In this document: one piece after another, positions 51,220 to 61,031 of the stretch
Numbering within the stretch: the first letter of the stretch is position 1
How the letters are laid out: every line of letters starts with the position of its first letter
From: Hippopus hippopus
Taxonomy: Eukaryota; Mollusca; Bivalvia; Cardiida; Cardiidae
Direction of reading: 5' to 3'
DNA length: 64,000 bases
Assembly: GCA_946811185.2 (NCBI GenBank)
Contig: OX328101.1
Location: 16,538,122 to 16,602,121 of the forward strand
The notes under the pieces: generated by a model
What the model was told of the DNA's origin: nothing
What the model saw: only the letters and a program-made list of their open reading frames with translations
The model's database searches: none
Translations under genes and position numbers: made by a program

Positions 51220-51222
51220 CCC
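51084..51222 (-). CDS. ASCC3: ASCC3 coding exon 1 (start codon)
   Basis: The exon runs from an acceptor (TTTTAG) to a GTATAT donor. Only three bases, GGG, precede the ATG at 51219-51217, so a separate upstream non-coding exon is required. It encodes residues 1-45, beginning [20 protein letters not shown], which matches the conserved N-terminus of ASCC3 (PRLTGALRSF in vertebrates). The exon ends in phase 1. The N-terminus of this family contacts ASCC2; that role is known from vertebrates and inferred here. Confidence 0.93.
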
Positions 51223-51247
51223 CTAAAATTAGTCATTAGCAATAATC

Positions 51248-51521
51248 AACTCTCTACAAAAAGATAAAACTTTAGATTAGTCCATATTGAAAGCATTACA
51301 GAAGACAAATGACAAAATTTTAGACAGATTCAAATTAGAAGCATTTCCAAAGGACATAGTAAATGTGGCAAAAGTAACGGGATTTGTTTGTAAAAGATAA
51401 GAAAACATTGTGGGGAAAGAAGAAAACGCTGGTTACCAGCATTTTCTCCTTTTCCCACAATGTTTCAAAAGCTTTCTTTCTCAGGGTCGTTAAAACTCAG
51501 GATTGTGTGGTAAAGGATTAA
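51248..51521 (-). mobile_element. TTAA-hairpin MITE with duplicated left arm
   Basis: ATCAACTCTCTACAAAAAG and TTGAAAGCATTACAGAAGAC are followed by a second left arm (GACAAAATTTTAGACAG, GAAGCATTTCCAAAGGAC), then a perfect hairpin and TTGTGTGGTAAAGGATTAA. Starts 25 bp beyond the acceptor of coding exon 1. Confidence 0.85.
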
Positions 51522-53297
51522 TTGGCCCAGCAGCCAATGAGAGCACATCTTGACTTTCAGTGGCATACACTAGCATTATGTTAAGCTCATTAGCTTATCC
51601 CTCTAAGTTTCTTTTAAGTTTATTAATTTATGTACATATATGTCCTTGGTTGGTCAGTGCCTCCTTCCTTGTTCCAAGTAACACAATAGTTCTTTACCTC
51701 TATAATAGCACTGGTCCGACCAAATTCTTTAACCAACTTTTAACATATAACTAATGACTTAACTGTGTTCTTCCAACATTTTTCACACAAACTGATGAAG
51801 AGGGCATGCAGAAAGCTTGCAAATCACATTGTAACTATGTTCATTGAGAAATTGTTGATAGCTGTTTTGCATTCCCTCTGGTTTGTTGATACGTAGTAAT
51901 TCATAACCTATAACCTGTTTTTAGTGTTGTTACAAATTTCCTGTCAGTTTGTTATATCTATCGCTGATCACAGGCTTTCTGTTTCATTATATGACAAAGT
52001 TTACAATCTTTACGACGTAATACATAAGACTAGGTAATTATGTAGTGCTAGTGCATCATGATGGTTTTCCCACCTAATATCTGACTCCAATTTGTTTTTC
52101 ATGTATGAACCATGTCCTAAAACATAGAAAACAGTTTTACTAAATTACTATTTTTAATACTCAGAAATTTAAGAGTAAAATGGTTCACAAATTCAAGCCA
52201 GGTTCTGAGTCTGCAGTCTTGTCACCAAACCTTTAATTGACATACTGAAACTATAGTACCATGTAGTACAGATAACTGTCCACGAACACGATTTTAGTTT
52301 CTGACTGGGCGGCTCCAGGTACAGAGACAATCATAGAAAAATAGCTGAAATCTCCACAGAGATTTTGTGCGCAAGTTTAAACTCCCAAATTTTCACAAAT
52401 TGTTGCCAAATGTAGAATTTGGAATAAAGAAACATACCTGCTGATCCCATATTCAATAATCCTTTCTCTCAAATACAATAATTTTTTTTTTTTAAAGTTT
52501 CACATAAAAAAGTTTATTCATCTGTCACTTGAAATGTTTACGCTCCCGAAAGTAGACACAAAATGGCCGCAAAACACGATAAATTTCACTAGTTGGTTTT
52601 TTTTTTTTCCAGATTTACTTTTTATAAATGACTTCTACCAAGGGATATCAGTAAGGAAACATATAAAAATTTGTCATTGGTCATGTGTTACTAAAATTAA
52701 TTGCATTTCCCTGCAATGCTTATTAAATTGATGAAACAGAAAGTCAGAACAGTGCTGTAGTTTTGCTACCAGAAAACCCATGAAGGCCTTGAGACGGTGC
52801 CATGCACAGTAAATATCCAAATATGAAAAGAAGCACCGTAAACGTCTCATTACTAGTACCATAGGTCTAAATCACTTCCCAATCCCATTCCTAACCCAGT
52901 TGTGGGTAAAGGAATGCATACTCAGACTACCAGTGTAAGAAGGTTTCCCATTATTTTAATTCTCTAGATCTTTTCAATCACAACTCCTAAATAAGCCACT
53001 ACTACCGAGAGTTCTTGGAAACCCCAATACTGTCATCTGAGGTGAAAACTTTTCCTGGTGGATGACAAAAGTCCTAACAAAGGATTCCATTGAACGATAA
53101 TTTTTTTCAATGCAAGCTTCCCTAATCAGCTGCTCAGCTTGATTTGTTCATAAAGTGATTGTTAACGAGGCGTTTAATAAAGTGAAAAATCCAATACATG
53201 TACATAGGTAATTACTAAAGTTGGGTAGTCGAAGAGGTAGGCGTGGCTTTGTAGGAGACTAACAACCAATTGGAAAGTGTCATTCTTTATAACTTAC
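51522..53297. other. Presumed ASCC3 first intron or upstream region
   Basis: No coding exon or known repeat seen. A donor-like ATCAGCAG|GTATGT on the minus strand near 52439 could end an alternative non-coding exon. Several poly-T runs. Confidence 0.4.
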
Positions 53298-53362
53298 CCA
53301 GTACCCGGTAAACTGTGGATGACAAGTAGCTAATACCCTAATTCCCCGCCATGTTGTTTAAC
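53298..53362 (-). promoter_or_regulatory. Candidate ASCC3 non-coding first exon / promoter
   Basis: Coding exon 1 needs an upstream non-coding exon. On the minus strand here a good donor, TACTGG|GTAAGTTA, is preceded by AACATGGCGGGG, which resembles a YY1-type site common at housekeeping 5' ends. Its own ATG is followed by a stop after three codons. A weaker alternative donor, ATCAGCAG|GTATGT, lies at about 52439. Which one, if either, is used cannot be told from sequence. The right limit is a guess. Confidence 0.3.
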
Positions 53363-54697
53363 ATTTGCAAATTATTAATCAATGAACGGATTACAGACTA
53401 ACTTATGCTGATATTGCTTATTTCAAAGCATTGAAGTGTCTATGAATATACTGAACTAAAGAAAGGCAGTGAACATCTAATGATGCAATCTCCTGAAAGT
53501 AGTGGAAAGATAATTGACATTAGGCATCTCAGATGATCCGTTAATCAAGTTAAATGTAGTTACGGAATTGACCGAGTTGTGACAGGTGAGATTATTAAGT
53601 ATTGTCCATGACCTTTCCACTTTTTGACATATTTTTTAGTTGATCTTTTGAGTAAAATAACCATATCTATTTAATTAAGAACAATGTTCTATGAAAACCA
53701 TATCGCTTTTAACCGTTACTGGATTATCTCTCATACAATATACATCTGCTTGATCAATAGATCTATAATTGATGACCAAATTTTCACAAGTGGAAAAAAA
53801 TGTTTGGGGCTGAATGGAAAGCCCCAGATCAGCCTAGCGATCATACATGTGCAATAGTGAAAAAAAAAAGAAAAAATGGTCACAAAGCTAAAGACAAATA
53901 GATTTACTTTTCAAACTGGGACATGACTGTTTTGGAATTTCTAGAAATTGGATGCTTAGGGCCAAGAGAGCTATGTGTACATCTACTTGGTATAGGGAAA
54001 CAAATTTAAATTTCTAAATCTTAATTAACAGTTTATAGTTGTTTATTACTTCCTTGTGAAAATCCATCCTGAATTGTGGGAATCCAACTTCTTATGGCTG
54101 CTATCCAACTCTTCAGTTTGGAATCCAACTTCTTCCTGAGTTGGATTCCTGGAATCCAACTTTCAAAATCCTAGTGAGAACACTGCTACCTTTAGAAATT
54201 GCTCTTTTCTAACTAACGTATCAATAAATTTATTTGTCAAGATTGTTTTACAGAGAATCAGATCTCTACTGAACTGAGTTCAACTATAACATAGAAAAAC
54301 AAAATCACAAACTGTTAAAAGTTCCAGAGTAATGGTAAGAATATAATTTAAAAACCGGGGCAAAAATGCATAGTATCCGGCTACTGGTGTACTGCGAATA
54401 ACTGAAGCAATGCACAGATGGAACACGATGTTACGATGTCGCCTCTCAAATCTAAAGACACCAAAAAAGAATCAATAATTATTTAGAGAGAGAACAAATG
54501 AAAGGACAAAAATACATACCAATAAAAGAGGATAGAGGGTCGTCAAGAAAATGCAAATGAATAAACGATTTTCCGTGAAATATGTTGCACAATTTAGCAG
54601 AAGTCATCAAGCGTTTTTCATGGTCATTGAACGCTTGAATACACGGGTTAAATATATCTTTAGTTATATATTTTATTTGCAACATCACCTATCAGTT
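53363..54697. other. Intergenic, nothing recognised
   Basis: AT-rich. A short repeated phrase, GAATCCAACTTCTT, occurs three to four times in 54065-54165; otherwise no structure was found before the tRNA gene. Confidence 0.45.
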
Positions 54698-54703
54698 GTC
54701 TCT

Positions 54704-54754
<51 letters not shown>

Positions 54755-54771
54755 GAGCCCACCCAGGGACG
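54698..54771 (+). tRNA. tRNA-Asn (GTT)
   Basis: A 74-base cloverleaf. Acceptor arms GTCTCTG and CAGGGAC pair with one G-T, and the discriminator base is G. The D arm has GGCGCAATCGGTTAGCGC, the anticodon loop CTGTTAA gives anticodon GTT, and the T arm GGTTCGAGCCC gives box B. A T-run follows within ten bases and can end Pol III transcription. All stems look intact, so it is probably functional. It stands alone in plus orientation, about 3.5 kb from coding exon 1 of ASCC3. Confidence 0.95.
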
Positions 54772-54979
54772 CATTAATTTTTTTTTCTCAGTGTTCATTA
54801 AACATATCCTACCAGACCTGTTAAGTAACCATCGATTTTAGATTTCAGTAATAGCCTACATGGCATCAAAAGGTGTATGAACAATTCATAACAAGCCTAT
54901 CGTGGAACAAAAAATGGTCTGCAAATGTGCGAAGTAAACGTCAACGCATGTTCTTATTTACCATAGAGGGCAAATTATT

Positions 54980-55210
54980 CAACTCTCTACCACACAAATC
55001 CTACTTTCAACAACCTTCAGTAAGAACACTTTTGAAAACATTGTGGGAAAAGGAGAAAAAGCCGGAAACCAGCCTTTTCTCCTTTTCCCACAATGTTTTC
55101 TATCCAGTCCAAAGACAACGTACATAATTTGAGCCATATAAAAGTTGTGTTCTGTAAATGCTTTTGAGTTTGGACAAGTAAAAAAATTTTGCTATGTGAT
55201 AAAGGGTTAA
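54980..55210 (+). mobile_element. TTAA-hairpin MITE, complete
   Basis: CAACTCTCTACCACACAAAT to GTGATAAAGGGTTAA. The loop has changed on both sides (AAAAGCCGGAAACCAGCCTT) while the outer stem is perfect. Confidence 0.9.
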
Positions 55211-55811
55211 AGTCATTTTCAAAGCACTGAAGTGTCTATTTCATTCATGTAGGACATGTTCAAAAGTATTTAGTAACCGCTGGTAAGAGTACGGGTGAGA
55301 GTGAAAAGACCTGATGGCGCTCCTTCTTTCTGATCTTGGACCTAGAGCGCCTTCAAAATCGATTTTTACTGCTAAGGTTGAAAAAGAAATTAGACACGTT
55401 GCGGAATGAATTCGCAGTATCTGAGTATATGCCAATAAGCAGGGATCGTATAAAAAGACCAGGTGTACATGCAGTCCATGAAATAACGAACCGTTCCCTT
55501 TGACAGTGTAAACACGGGGATTTTGCACGGACAAATAATCCTAAATCTTGAAAACATTATGAACTTTAGATAAATTACTGCATAAAAAAAAGCCGCCGTC
55601 GCCAGTCCGACAGGTCCGGCCAGCACCGGACCACTTTTTGGCCAAGTATGCTATCGGCCTTGCTTATTTTAAAATAGGTGTTTAACTTCTTCTTGAGTCT
55701 CGCATTCATTCTTTTTTCGTATGTATTGCCAATAACTAAACAAACCTACGTGATAAAAACGACTGAAATGTGACCCCAAACGCTCCCAAAAATGCATTTA
55801 AAACGCACATG
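55211..55811. other. Intergenic, nothing recognised
   Basis: One GC-rich patch near 55590-55640 (GTCCGGCCAGCACCGGAC hairpin). No supported gene. Confidence 0.4.
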
Positions 55812-56038
55812 TACTCTTTACCACACGACAGAATTTTAGACTCATCGAAATTGAAACCATTTGCAGACCACAGGTGGAAAGTGTCTATAATGATAGAGAT
55901 TGTCTGGAAAAGGACAGAAAACATTGTGCAAAAAGGAGAAAATGCTGGTTACCAGCATTTTCTCCTTTTTCCACATTGTTTCCAAAAGCTTTCTTTCTTA
56001 GGGTCTTTAAAACTCAGGATTGTGTGGTAAAGGGTTAA
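55812..56038 (-). mobile_element. TTAA-hairpin MITE, complete
   Basis: GTACTCTTTACCACACGAC to GGATTGTGTGGTAAAGGG and TTAA; intact GCTGGTTACCAGC hairpin. Outside ASCC3, so the family is not confined to that gene. Confidence 0.92.
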
Positions 56039-56254
56039 GGCGCCCTTAAATGAAAAACTTTCTCCTGGGAGAAACCCTCCCCCCCCCTCCCACGAGACGG
56101 GGGAAAATCCCATCTTTTGCTTTCGGCACTCGCTGCTTTCATCCGCCGGAGTACTTTCCACTACACGGCGAAGGGCCTGATACTGTTTTTGCCCATGGGA
56201 CTAAAATGGTTAACTCCTAAAGCACCTTTTACATCATAGTTCCTTTTGCGGCCA

Positions 56255-56311
56255 GTGTAGATCAAGATCAGACTGCACAAAACGTGCAGTCTTATCTTTG
56301 ATCTGCACTGT
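56255..56311. repeat. ATCAGACTGCAC hairpin
   Basis: AGTGTAGATCAAGATCAGAC and TGCACAAAACGTGCAG are followed by TCTTATCTTTGATCTGCACT: a 26-bp stem with few mismatches and a short loop. Confidence 0.85.
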
Positions 56312-56540
56312 CCGCTTTGCTGAGTCATTGTAAACAAAAGCAACCTTGATATTTCATTTATTTGGGTCTTATTTCCCGATTTAAAATATCTGTCGGGTTT
56401 AATTGGCGCTCTAAGCGTTAATATACTAGAGAAAAAAGAAACGATTTTTTTTTTCAGTCTCGTGATATGAATGAAGTTTTCATAACTTCAATAAACTTCA
56501 TATAACAAAGATTTTAAAATCCATCTGCTGTGTTATTCAC

Positions 56541-57430
56541 ACCATAGGGGTCCGTAGTTTGACTCCTATCACCCATAGACTAAAACAAGGGATTTAACTG
56601 TATGCAGCTCGTTACTCGCCCCCGGTTACAAAAAAACAACGTATCTTTTCTACCCCATCAGTTATTCTCCTAATTTTTTCTACAGCTGAGAGCCAAAACA
56701 TTTTTCTACCAGAAAAACACAACTGTTTGTCAGTGGCTAATGCAGTCTGGCTGATACATTCGCTCGAACTTGTAAACTCGCTCAAAAATCTGGGCCATTG
56801 ACACGGGTTAGTACATTCAATACTGACGTTCGCGCATATAAACCAATGAAATTTCTCGTTCCAAACAGTGTCACCGTACTGTCACGTGACAAAAAGGTGT
56901 GAGCAGCTGTACGAAATTTCATTGGTTTAATCCACGACTGTTAGTACATATCAACCGATGAAATTTCTCGTTCCAAACAATGTCACATGACAGAAGATGG
57001 ATCACAAATTCAACGAATTCTGAGGCGTTTCGTCGTTATTGAAGATAAAGACTATAGGTCAGTAGTATTTTTAAACATGTTTAAAGGGTGGGTGCCGCTA
57101 ATGCTGCGTTTCATTGGATCTAAAGTGCATTTTATATCTTGAAAACGGATGTACGAACCCGTGTCAATGGCCCAGATTTTTGAGCGAGTTTACAAGTTCG
57201 AGCTAATGTATCAGCCAAACTGCATTAGCCACTGACAAACAGTTGTGTTTTTCTGGTAGAAAAATGTTTTAGCTCTCAGCTGTAGAAAAAAATAGGAGAA
57301 TAACTGATGGGGTAGAAAAGATACGTTGTTTTTTGTAACCGGGGGCGAATAACGGGCTGCACACAGTTAAATCCCTTGTTTATAATATATAGTCTGTGGG
57401 TGCCAGGAATCAAACTACGGACCCCTATGA
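56541..57430. mobile_element. 0.9-kb foldback element with ~280-bp arms
   Basis: The left arm (56541-56818) and right arm (57149-57430) are inverted copies with only scattered mismatches, for example CATAGGGGTCCGTAGTTTGA against its complement at the right end. The 330-bp centre has a 40-bp direct repeat (GAAATTTCTCGTTCCAAACA at about 56850 and 56957) and an inverted partial copy. No frame is supported. It could be a foldback/MULE-like non-autonomous transposon. Confidence 0.85.
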
Positions 57431-57639
57431 TTCACACCAAAATTGGTTCAGAGTCTATTCCATAAATTACATAACAATGTGTTTCACACAGAGGGTCAGC
57501 GTCATTGCTATAGTAAAATCTAGTATGGCGGCCATTAACTACTCTGGCACCACGTACTCTTCTGGCCATAGAGCTCACAAAATTGTTGACATTTGGCATA
57601 AGGTTTGCTTGCCACTCTTTTACTTACACCTGTCCAGTT

Positions 57640-58180
57640 TGGAGAATGAGTTACGGAGTCTCACACGTCCGGTTAAGTAGGTCCCACAAAATTAATGTTC
57701 TATCGGAGATAAATCAGGGCTCATTCAAGAACACGGACCTTGCAGGCGGCCAGTGAGTGACGACAAATTTTGGCAACATGAGCCCCGACGTTGTCCTTTT
57801 GAAATATGAGGTTATTCTGACGCACAAACGGGACGACCACAGGAAACAGAAAGGTGCTGCGATAACGTAAGACCATCAAAGTCTCGTCAAAGATCACCAG
57901 TGGTGTTTTACGACAGTGACATATACCGCCCCGTACGGAATCCTGATGGGGCCAACGCATGTTCAAACGTGCGAAGTTTTGGGTGGTCCCATCAGGATTC
58001 CATAGCCCTGCACCATTACACCACTTTCACCGAATTGATCTACCACTTACACGACAGAATCAGTACAACATTTATTGCGACGTCTGTAAACATGCTTACG
58101 TCCGTCATATCGGTAAAAGATATAGCGGAATCCGTCGGAGAATGGGACTTCCCTCCAAGTACGTCTAGAAAAAATGGGTC
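57640..58180 (-). pseudogene. Tc1-like transposase remnant, C-terminal half
   Basis: On the minus strand the translation shows DGRKHVYRRRNKC, VVPFVRQNNLIFQKDNVGAH (second catalytic Asp of a Tc1/IS630-type DDE domain) and, after a frameshift, DLSPIEH (third acidic residue region). Stops and frame shifts occur throughout. It is the downstream part of the element whose N-terminal half lies at 58853-59230. Confidence 0.8.
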
Positions 58181-58191
58181 GATGTGTGTGG

Positions 58192-58846
58192 TGGCATATT
58201 TCTGCCGCGAGATACGAGATAGCTATTGCGATAATTTAAGAGAAGTATCGTGATAAAACAAAGTTTCCTGGAAATATTATATCGATAATAAAAATTTTCA
58301 CGATAAAAATATCGCGATAATTCTAACTGTTATCATGATTTTTTTTTTTTGCTTTCGTGCCCATAACTGATATTCACGGTATCTATTATTAGATACGGTT
58401 TCGGAACATCTTCGTCTACAACCTTATGAATTCTCCTTTTCCCTGAATGGTTTAAAAGTTTTTCGTAGGTGGCATTTCGAGTCGTCCTTGTAATTTTACA
58501 GACTTCTGTTCATTTTGAGTCGTGTCAAAATTTACCAATTAAGCTACAATTGTTAATGATTTTAATTTTTACTTACTGCAATCTTGTGATATCAAAAACT
58601 ACTGAATTCATCCAAATGATAAATTTTCTATTTATAGATACCGAGAAACAGATAGAACTATCACGATAATTTTATCTTGAATGTCAGCTTCGTGCACGAT
58701 TGAGAAATTCTGCGTTAAAATATTAAGTCTATCGTGATATTTTTTTCAGGAAACTTTTCACTATCTCATTAAAATTTCCGGGAATCTTGAATTTATCGCG
58801 ATAGTTTTCTAAAATTATCATGATATCTCGTGGCAGAAATATGCCA
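58192..58846. mobile_element. 655-bp TIR element inserted in the Tc1 remnant
   Basis: Left end TGGCATATTTCTGCCGCGAG and right end CTCGTGGCAGAAATATGCCA form near-perfect terminal inverted repeats. The interior is AT-rich, without a credible frame, and has many TATCGCGATA / ATCGTGATA-type short palindromes. It divides the Tc1-like transposase, so it arrived later. Confidence 0.75.
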
Positions 58847-58852
58847 TATAGA

Positions 58853-59230
58853 TGCGCAGTCACCTATTTCATCCTAAACTGGCGTTGTAGAGCATTTGAT
58901 AAACCCACACTTGCACGTCGTGCTCGGACTCAAACGTCTCTGAGGTGTGTTCCCCAAAATTTGGCCAGAAATTCGATTATTGTGATAGCCTTGGGTTCGA
59001 TCAGCGGTCTCTGTTGCGGTCCTGAACCGATCTCGATGTTGAGACAACCTGATGAAATGGTCTTGCGTAGGTGTCTTTACTCTGAGACGGCCTCTTTGTG
59101 GTCCATCATTTGTCGTCCCGGTGTGTGTTAGACGCTTGTAATGCGCGTCAATATGTCAAACCACTGTACCTTGAGTCTAAAGTCTGTCCAGCAAGCAGAA
59201 TTGGCACGGTAGCCTGACGCTGATTTTGAC
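58853..59230 (-). pseudogene. Tc1-like transposase remnant, N-terminal half
   Basis: The minus strand encodes GPQRGRLRVKTPTQDHFIRL and QHRDRFRTATETADRTQGYH, then NRISGQILGNTPQRRL. This is the GRP-type linker and second HTH of Tc1-like transposases that use a QDRFI..HLRDRF motif. Stops interrupt it. It is separated from its C-terminal half by an inserted TIR element. Confidence 0.7.
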
Positions 59231-60061
59231 GTGAGCGTGGTATGTTCACAACGGCAATTATGACTGTAAAGTTTTAAAATTTTGATTGCCAGTGTTTAAG
59301 CTAGAACTGTTTCAGCATAGGTTAATTTGATCGGGGGCATTTCATATTCACTGGCACGGGAAAGTTGAAAATGTACACATGATGACTAACACCGGCAGAA
59401 AACATTAGATTACACGTAGATTACCATAAATATCGACCCGGTATCTGAAGAAAACGACTGGGAAAAAAAAAAGAACTTAATTTAGTGGTTGCGTGTCTTT
59501 TCTGTCTTCGTATTTAGCCCTTGTGTTCTAGAACACGCATGACTTTTGCGGAAGTAGCGTTGCAGTCTAAGGGAGGGAACTGCCATGTTACCCTAAAATA
59601 TGTTAAAAGGAGTTACCTCCTTGAGATCATCTTCTGCCAACTTATGTTGGATATAAGATAAGTTCAGAGAAAGTTATTGAAGGACTTTTCTGAAAAATAC
59701 TCTGAAAATAACCAGCCTTCTCTCCTTTTCTCATGATGTTTTTTTATCTCATCAAAGACCTTAAGTTCAACTGTGCTAATTATTAAATTGTGTGCTGCTG
59801 CAGTTTTGATATTGGAAGAGTCTAAAAGTTGTTGTGTGTGATAGGGATAAAAGTTACTTGAAAAAGCCTTTCTACAGCTAAAAGCGCTAAAGAAATGAAA
59901 ATAGATAGTGTCTAAATGTATAAAAATATAGTATCTCAAGGGTTTTTGTCCATCGGACTGTCGGGAAAAAATGCTGGACAGTATACATGTAAATCAAGAT
60001 TGGACTGTACATATCTTTCTCCACAGTTTTTCTGGTGAACATTCAGCTGTTCTTTAAATCA
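59231..60061. other. Intergenic, little recognised
   Basis: Contains the right flank of the Tc1-like remnant and one degenerate TTAA MITE; the rest is unassigned. Confidence 0.4.
59664..59850 (+). mobile_element. TTAA-hairpin MITE, degenerate
   Basis: AAATAACCAGCCTTCTCTCC, CTCATCAAAGACCTTAAG and GAAGAGTCTAAAAGTTG follow the family order. Confidence 0.6.
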
Positions 60062-60212
60062 AATTATTTAAGGAATGAAGAGATTTTTTTTCCAAGGAGG
60101 TATGAAAACAAATTAAACCTTATTACACGAAGCCGTTTCATAAAAAAAGTGGTGGTTAGTTTTTTTTTTGTTTTCATACCTTCACAAACACATAAAAAAT
60201 CTTTTCTTTCCT
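60062..60212. repeat. Diverged copy of the 2978-3177 palindrome family
   Basis: GGAATGAAGAGATTTTTTTT and GGAGGTATGAAAAC at left and GTTTTCATACC and AAAAATCTTTTCTTTCC at right repeat the order of the palindrome at 3 kb, with looser pairing and only one left arm. Confidence 0.7.
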
Positions 60213-60517
60213 TTATTCAATAGCACCGAAAACAAACACACGCATGAATAATATCAACTGAAATTTCTATGATATCCAGAGAAAATAAATTTAGCTGGCA
60301 TTTGAACTTCGGACTCCGGCCGTATAAAACTAGAGAACATACATTATGACAACACATAAATTGTTTACATTAGTATGACAGCGAAAATAGTTCCAGCCAA
60401 TCGTAGCTCGCTACAAATATTTATGAAGACAACTAATATCGAATTACATAATGCTAGTATTTTAATCACTGAGTTGAGAATGTAAATAAAGCATCCATTT
60501 AAAAAAAAATGTTTTGG

Positions 60518-60560
60518 CTTTACTCTTTCTCTTTCTTTCTCTCTCTCTCTCACTCTCTCA
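60518..60560. repeat. (CT)n-rich microsatellite
   Basis: CTTTCTCTTTCTTTCTCTCT and further CT/CA steps. The minus-strand open frame rich in R-E-R-E here is a by-product. Confidence 0.9.
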
Positions 60561-60840
60561 CAACAAATTTATTAGATGCATGCTAACTATTTAGCAAAAA
60601 AAAAAAAGCAAATGAATACAAATCTAAGATAATTAAGGAAAATCATTAAGCAGACACACAATGTCTTTTTCGTTTTGCGCTAAAGCAGTTTTGAAAATGT
60701 TAAAAACATCGTTACAAAAAATTGATTCAGTATGTTTTATAAGATTTTGTTTTGCAATCGTCAACCGGAAATATGTTAAGGGAGGTAATGCGTTAACTTC
60801 TAAGTTGCTAAGGGCAACTCAATTGGCTGTTGTGGAAAGT

Positions 60841-60886
60841 GTAGATCAAGATCAGACTGCACATAATGTGCAGTCTGATCTTGGAT
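60841..60886. repeat. ATCAGACTGCAC hairpin
   Basis: GATCAAGATCAGACTGCACA, loop TAA, TGTGCAGTCTGATCTTGGATC: an almost perfect stem of about 20 bp. Confidence 0.88.
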
Positions 60887-61031
60887 CCAAAATGTGCAAT
60901 ACGGCGGAATTTTTCCGGCGGACCAAAAATTGCAATATTTAGGTATACATTATTTGGCTGAAAATTTCCTTTCAGTTCATAAATCAATGTATGGGTTAAG
61001 AACGCCATGATAGACCCAACATTTTGCTTCA

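Noticed and set aside
49845..50879. Plus-strand frames of 103 and 128 residues
   Set aside because: Both lie in tandem units of a mobile element and resemble each other only because the units do.
3730..51219. Identity as BRR2/SNRNP200, the other two-cassette Ski2-like helicase
   Set aside because: The N-terminus [10 protein letters not shown], the STA motif III in cassette 2 and the linker blocks fit ASCC3; BRR2 has a different N-terminal plug.
55390..55626. Minus-strand frame starting MLAGPVGLATAAFF
   Set aside because: Short, overlaps another frame, and the GC-rich start is a hairpin; no domain or splice support.
57900..58253. Plus-strand frame of 117 residues
   Set aside because: Lies opposite the Tc1-like transposase remnant and runs into the inserted TIR element; a shadow.
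60365..60553. Frame starting MREREKERERVK
   Set aside because: Encoded by a CT microsatellite.
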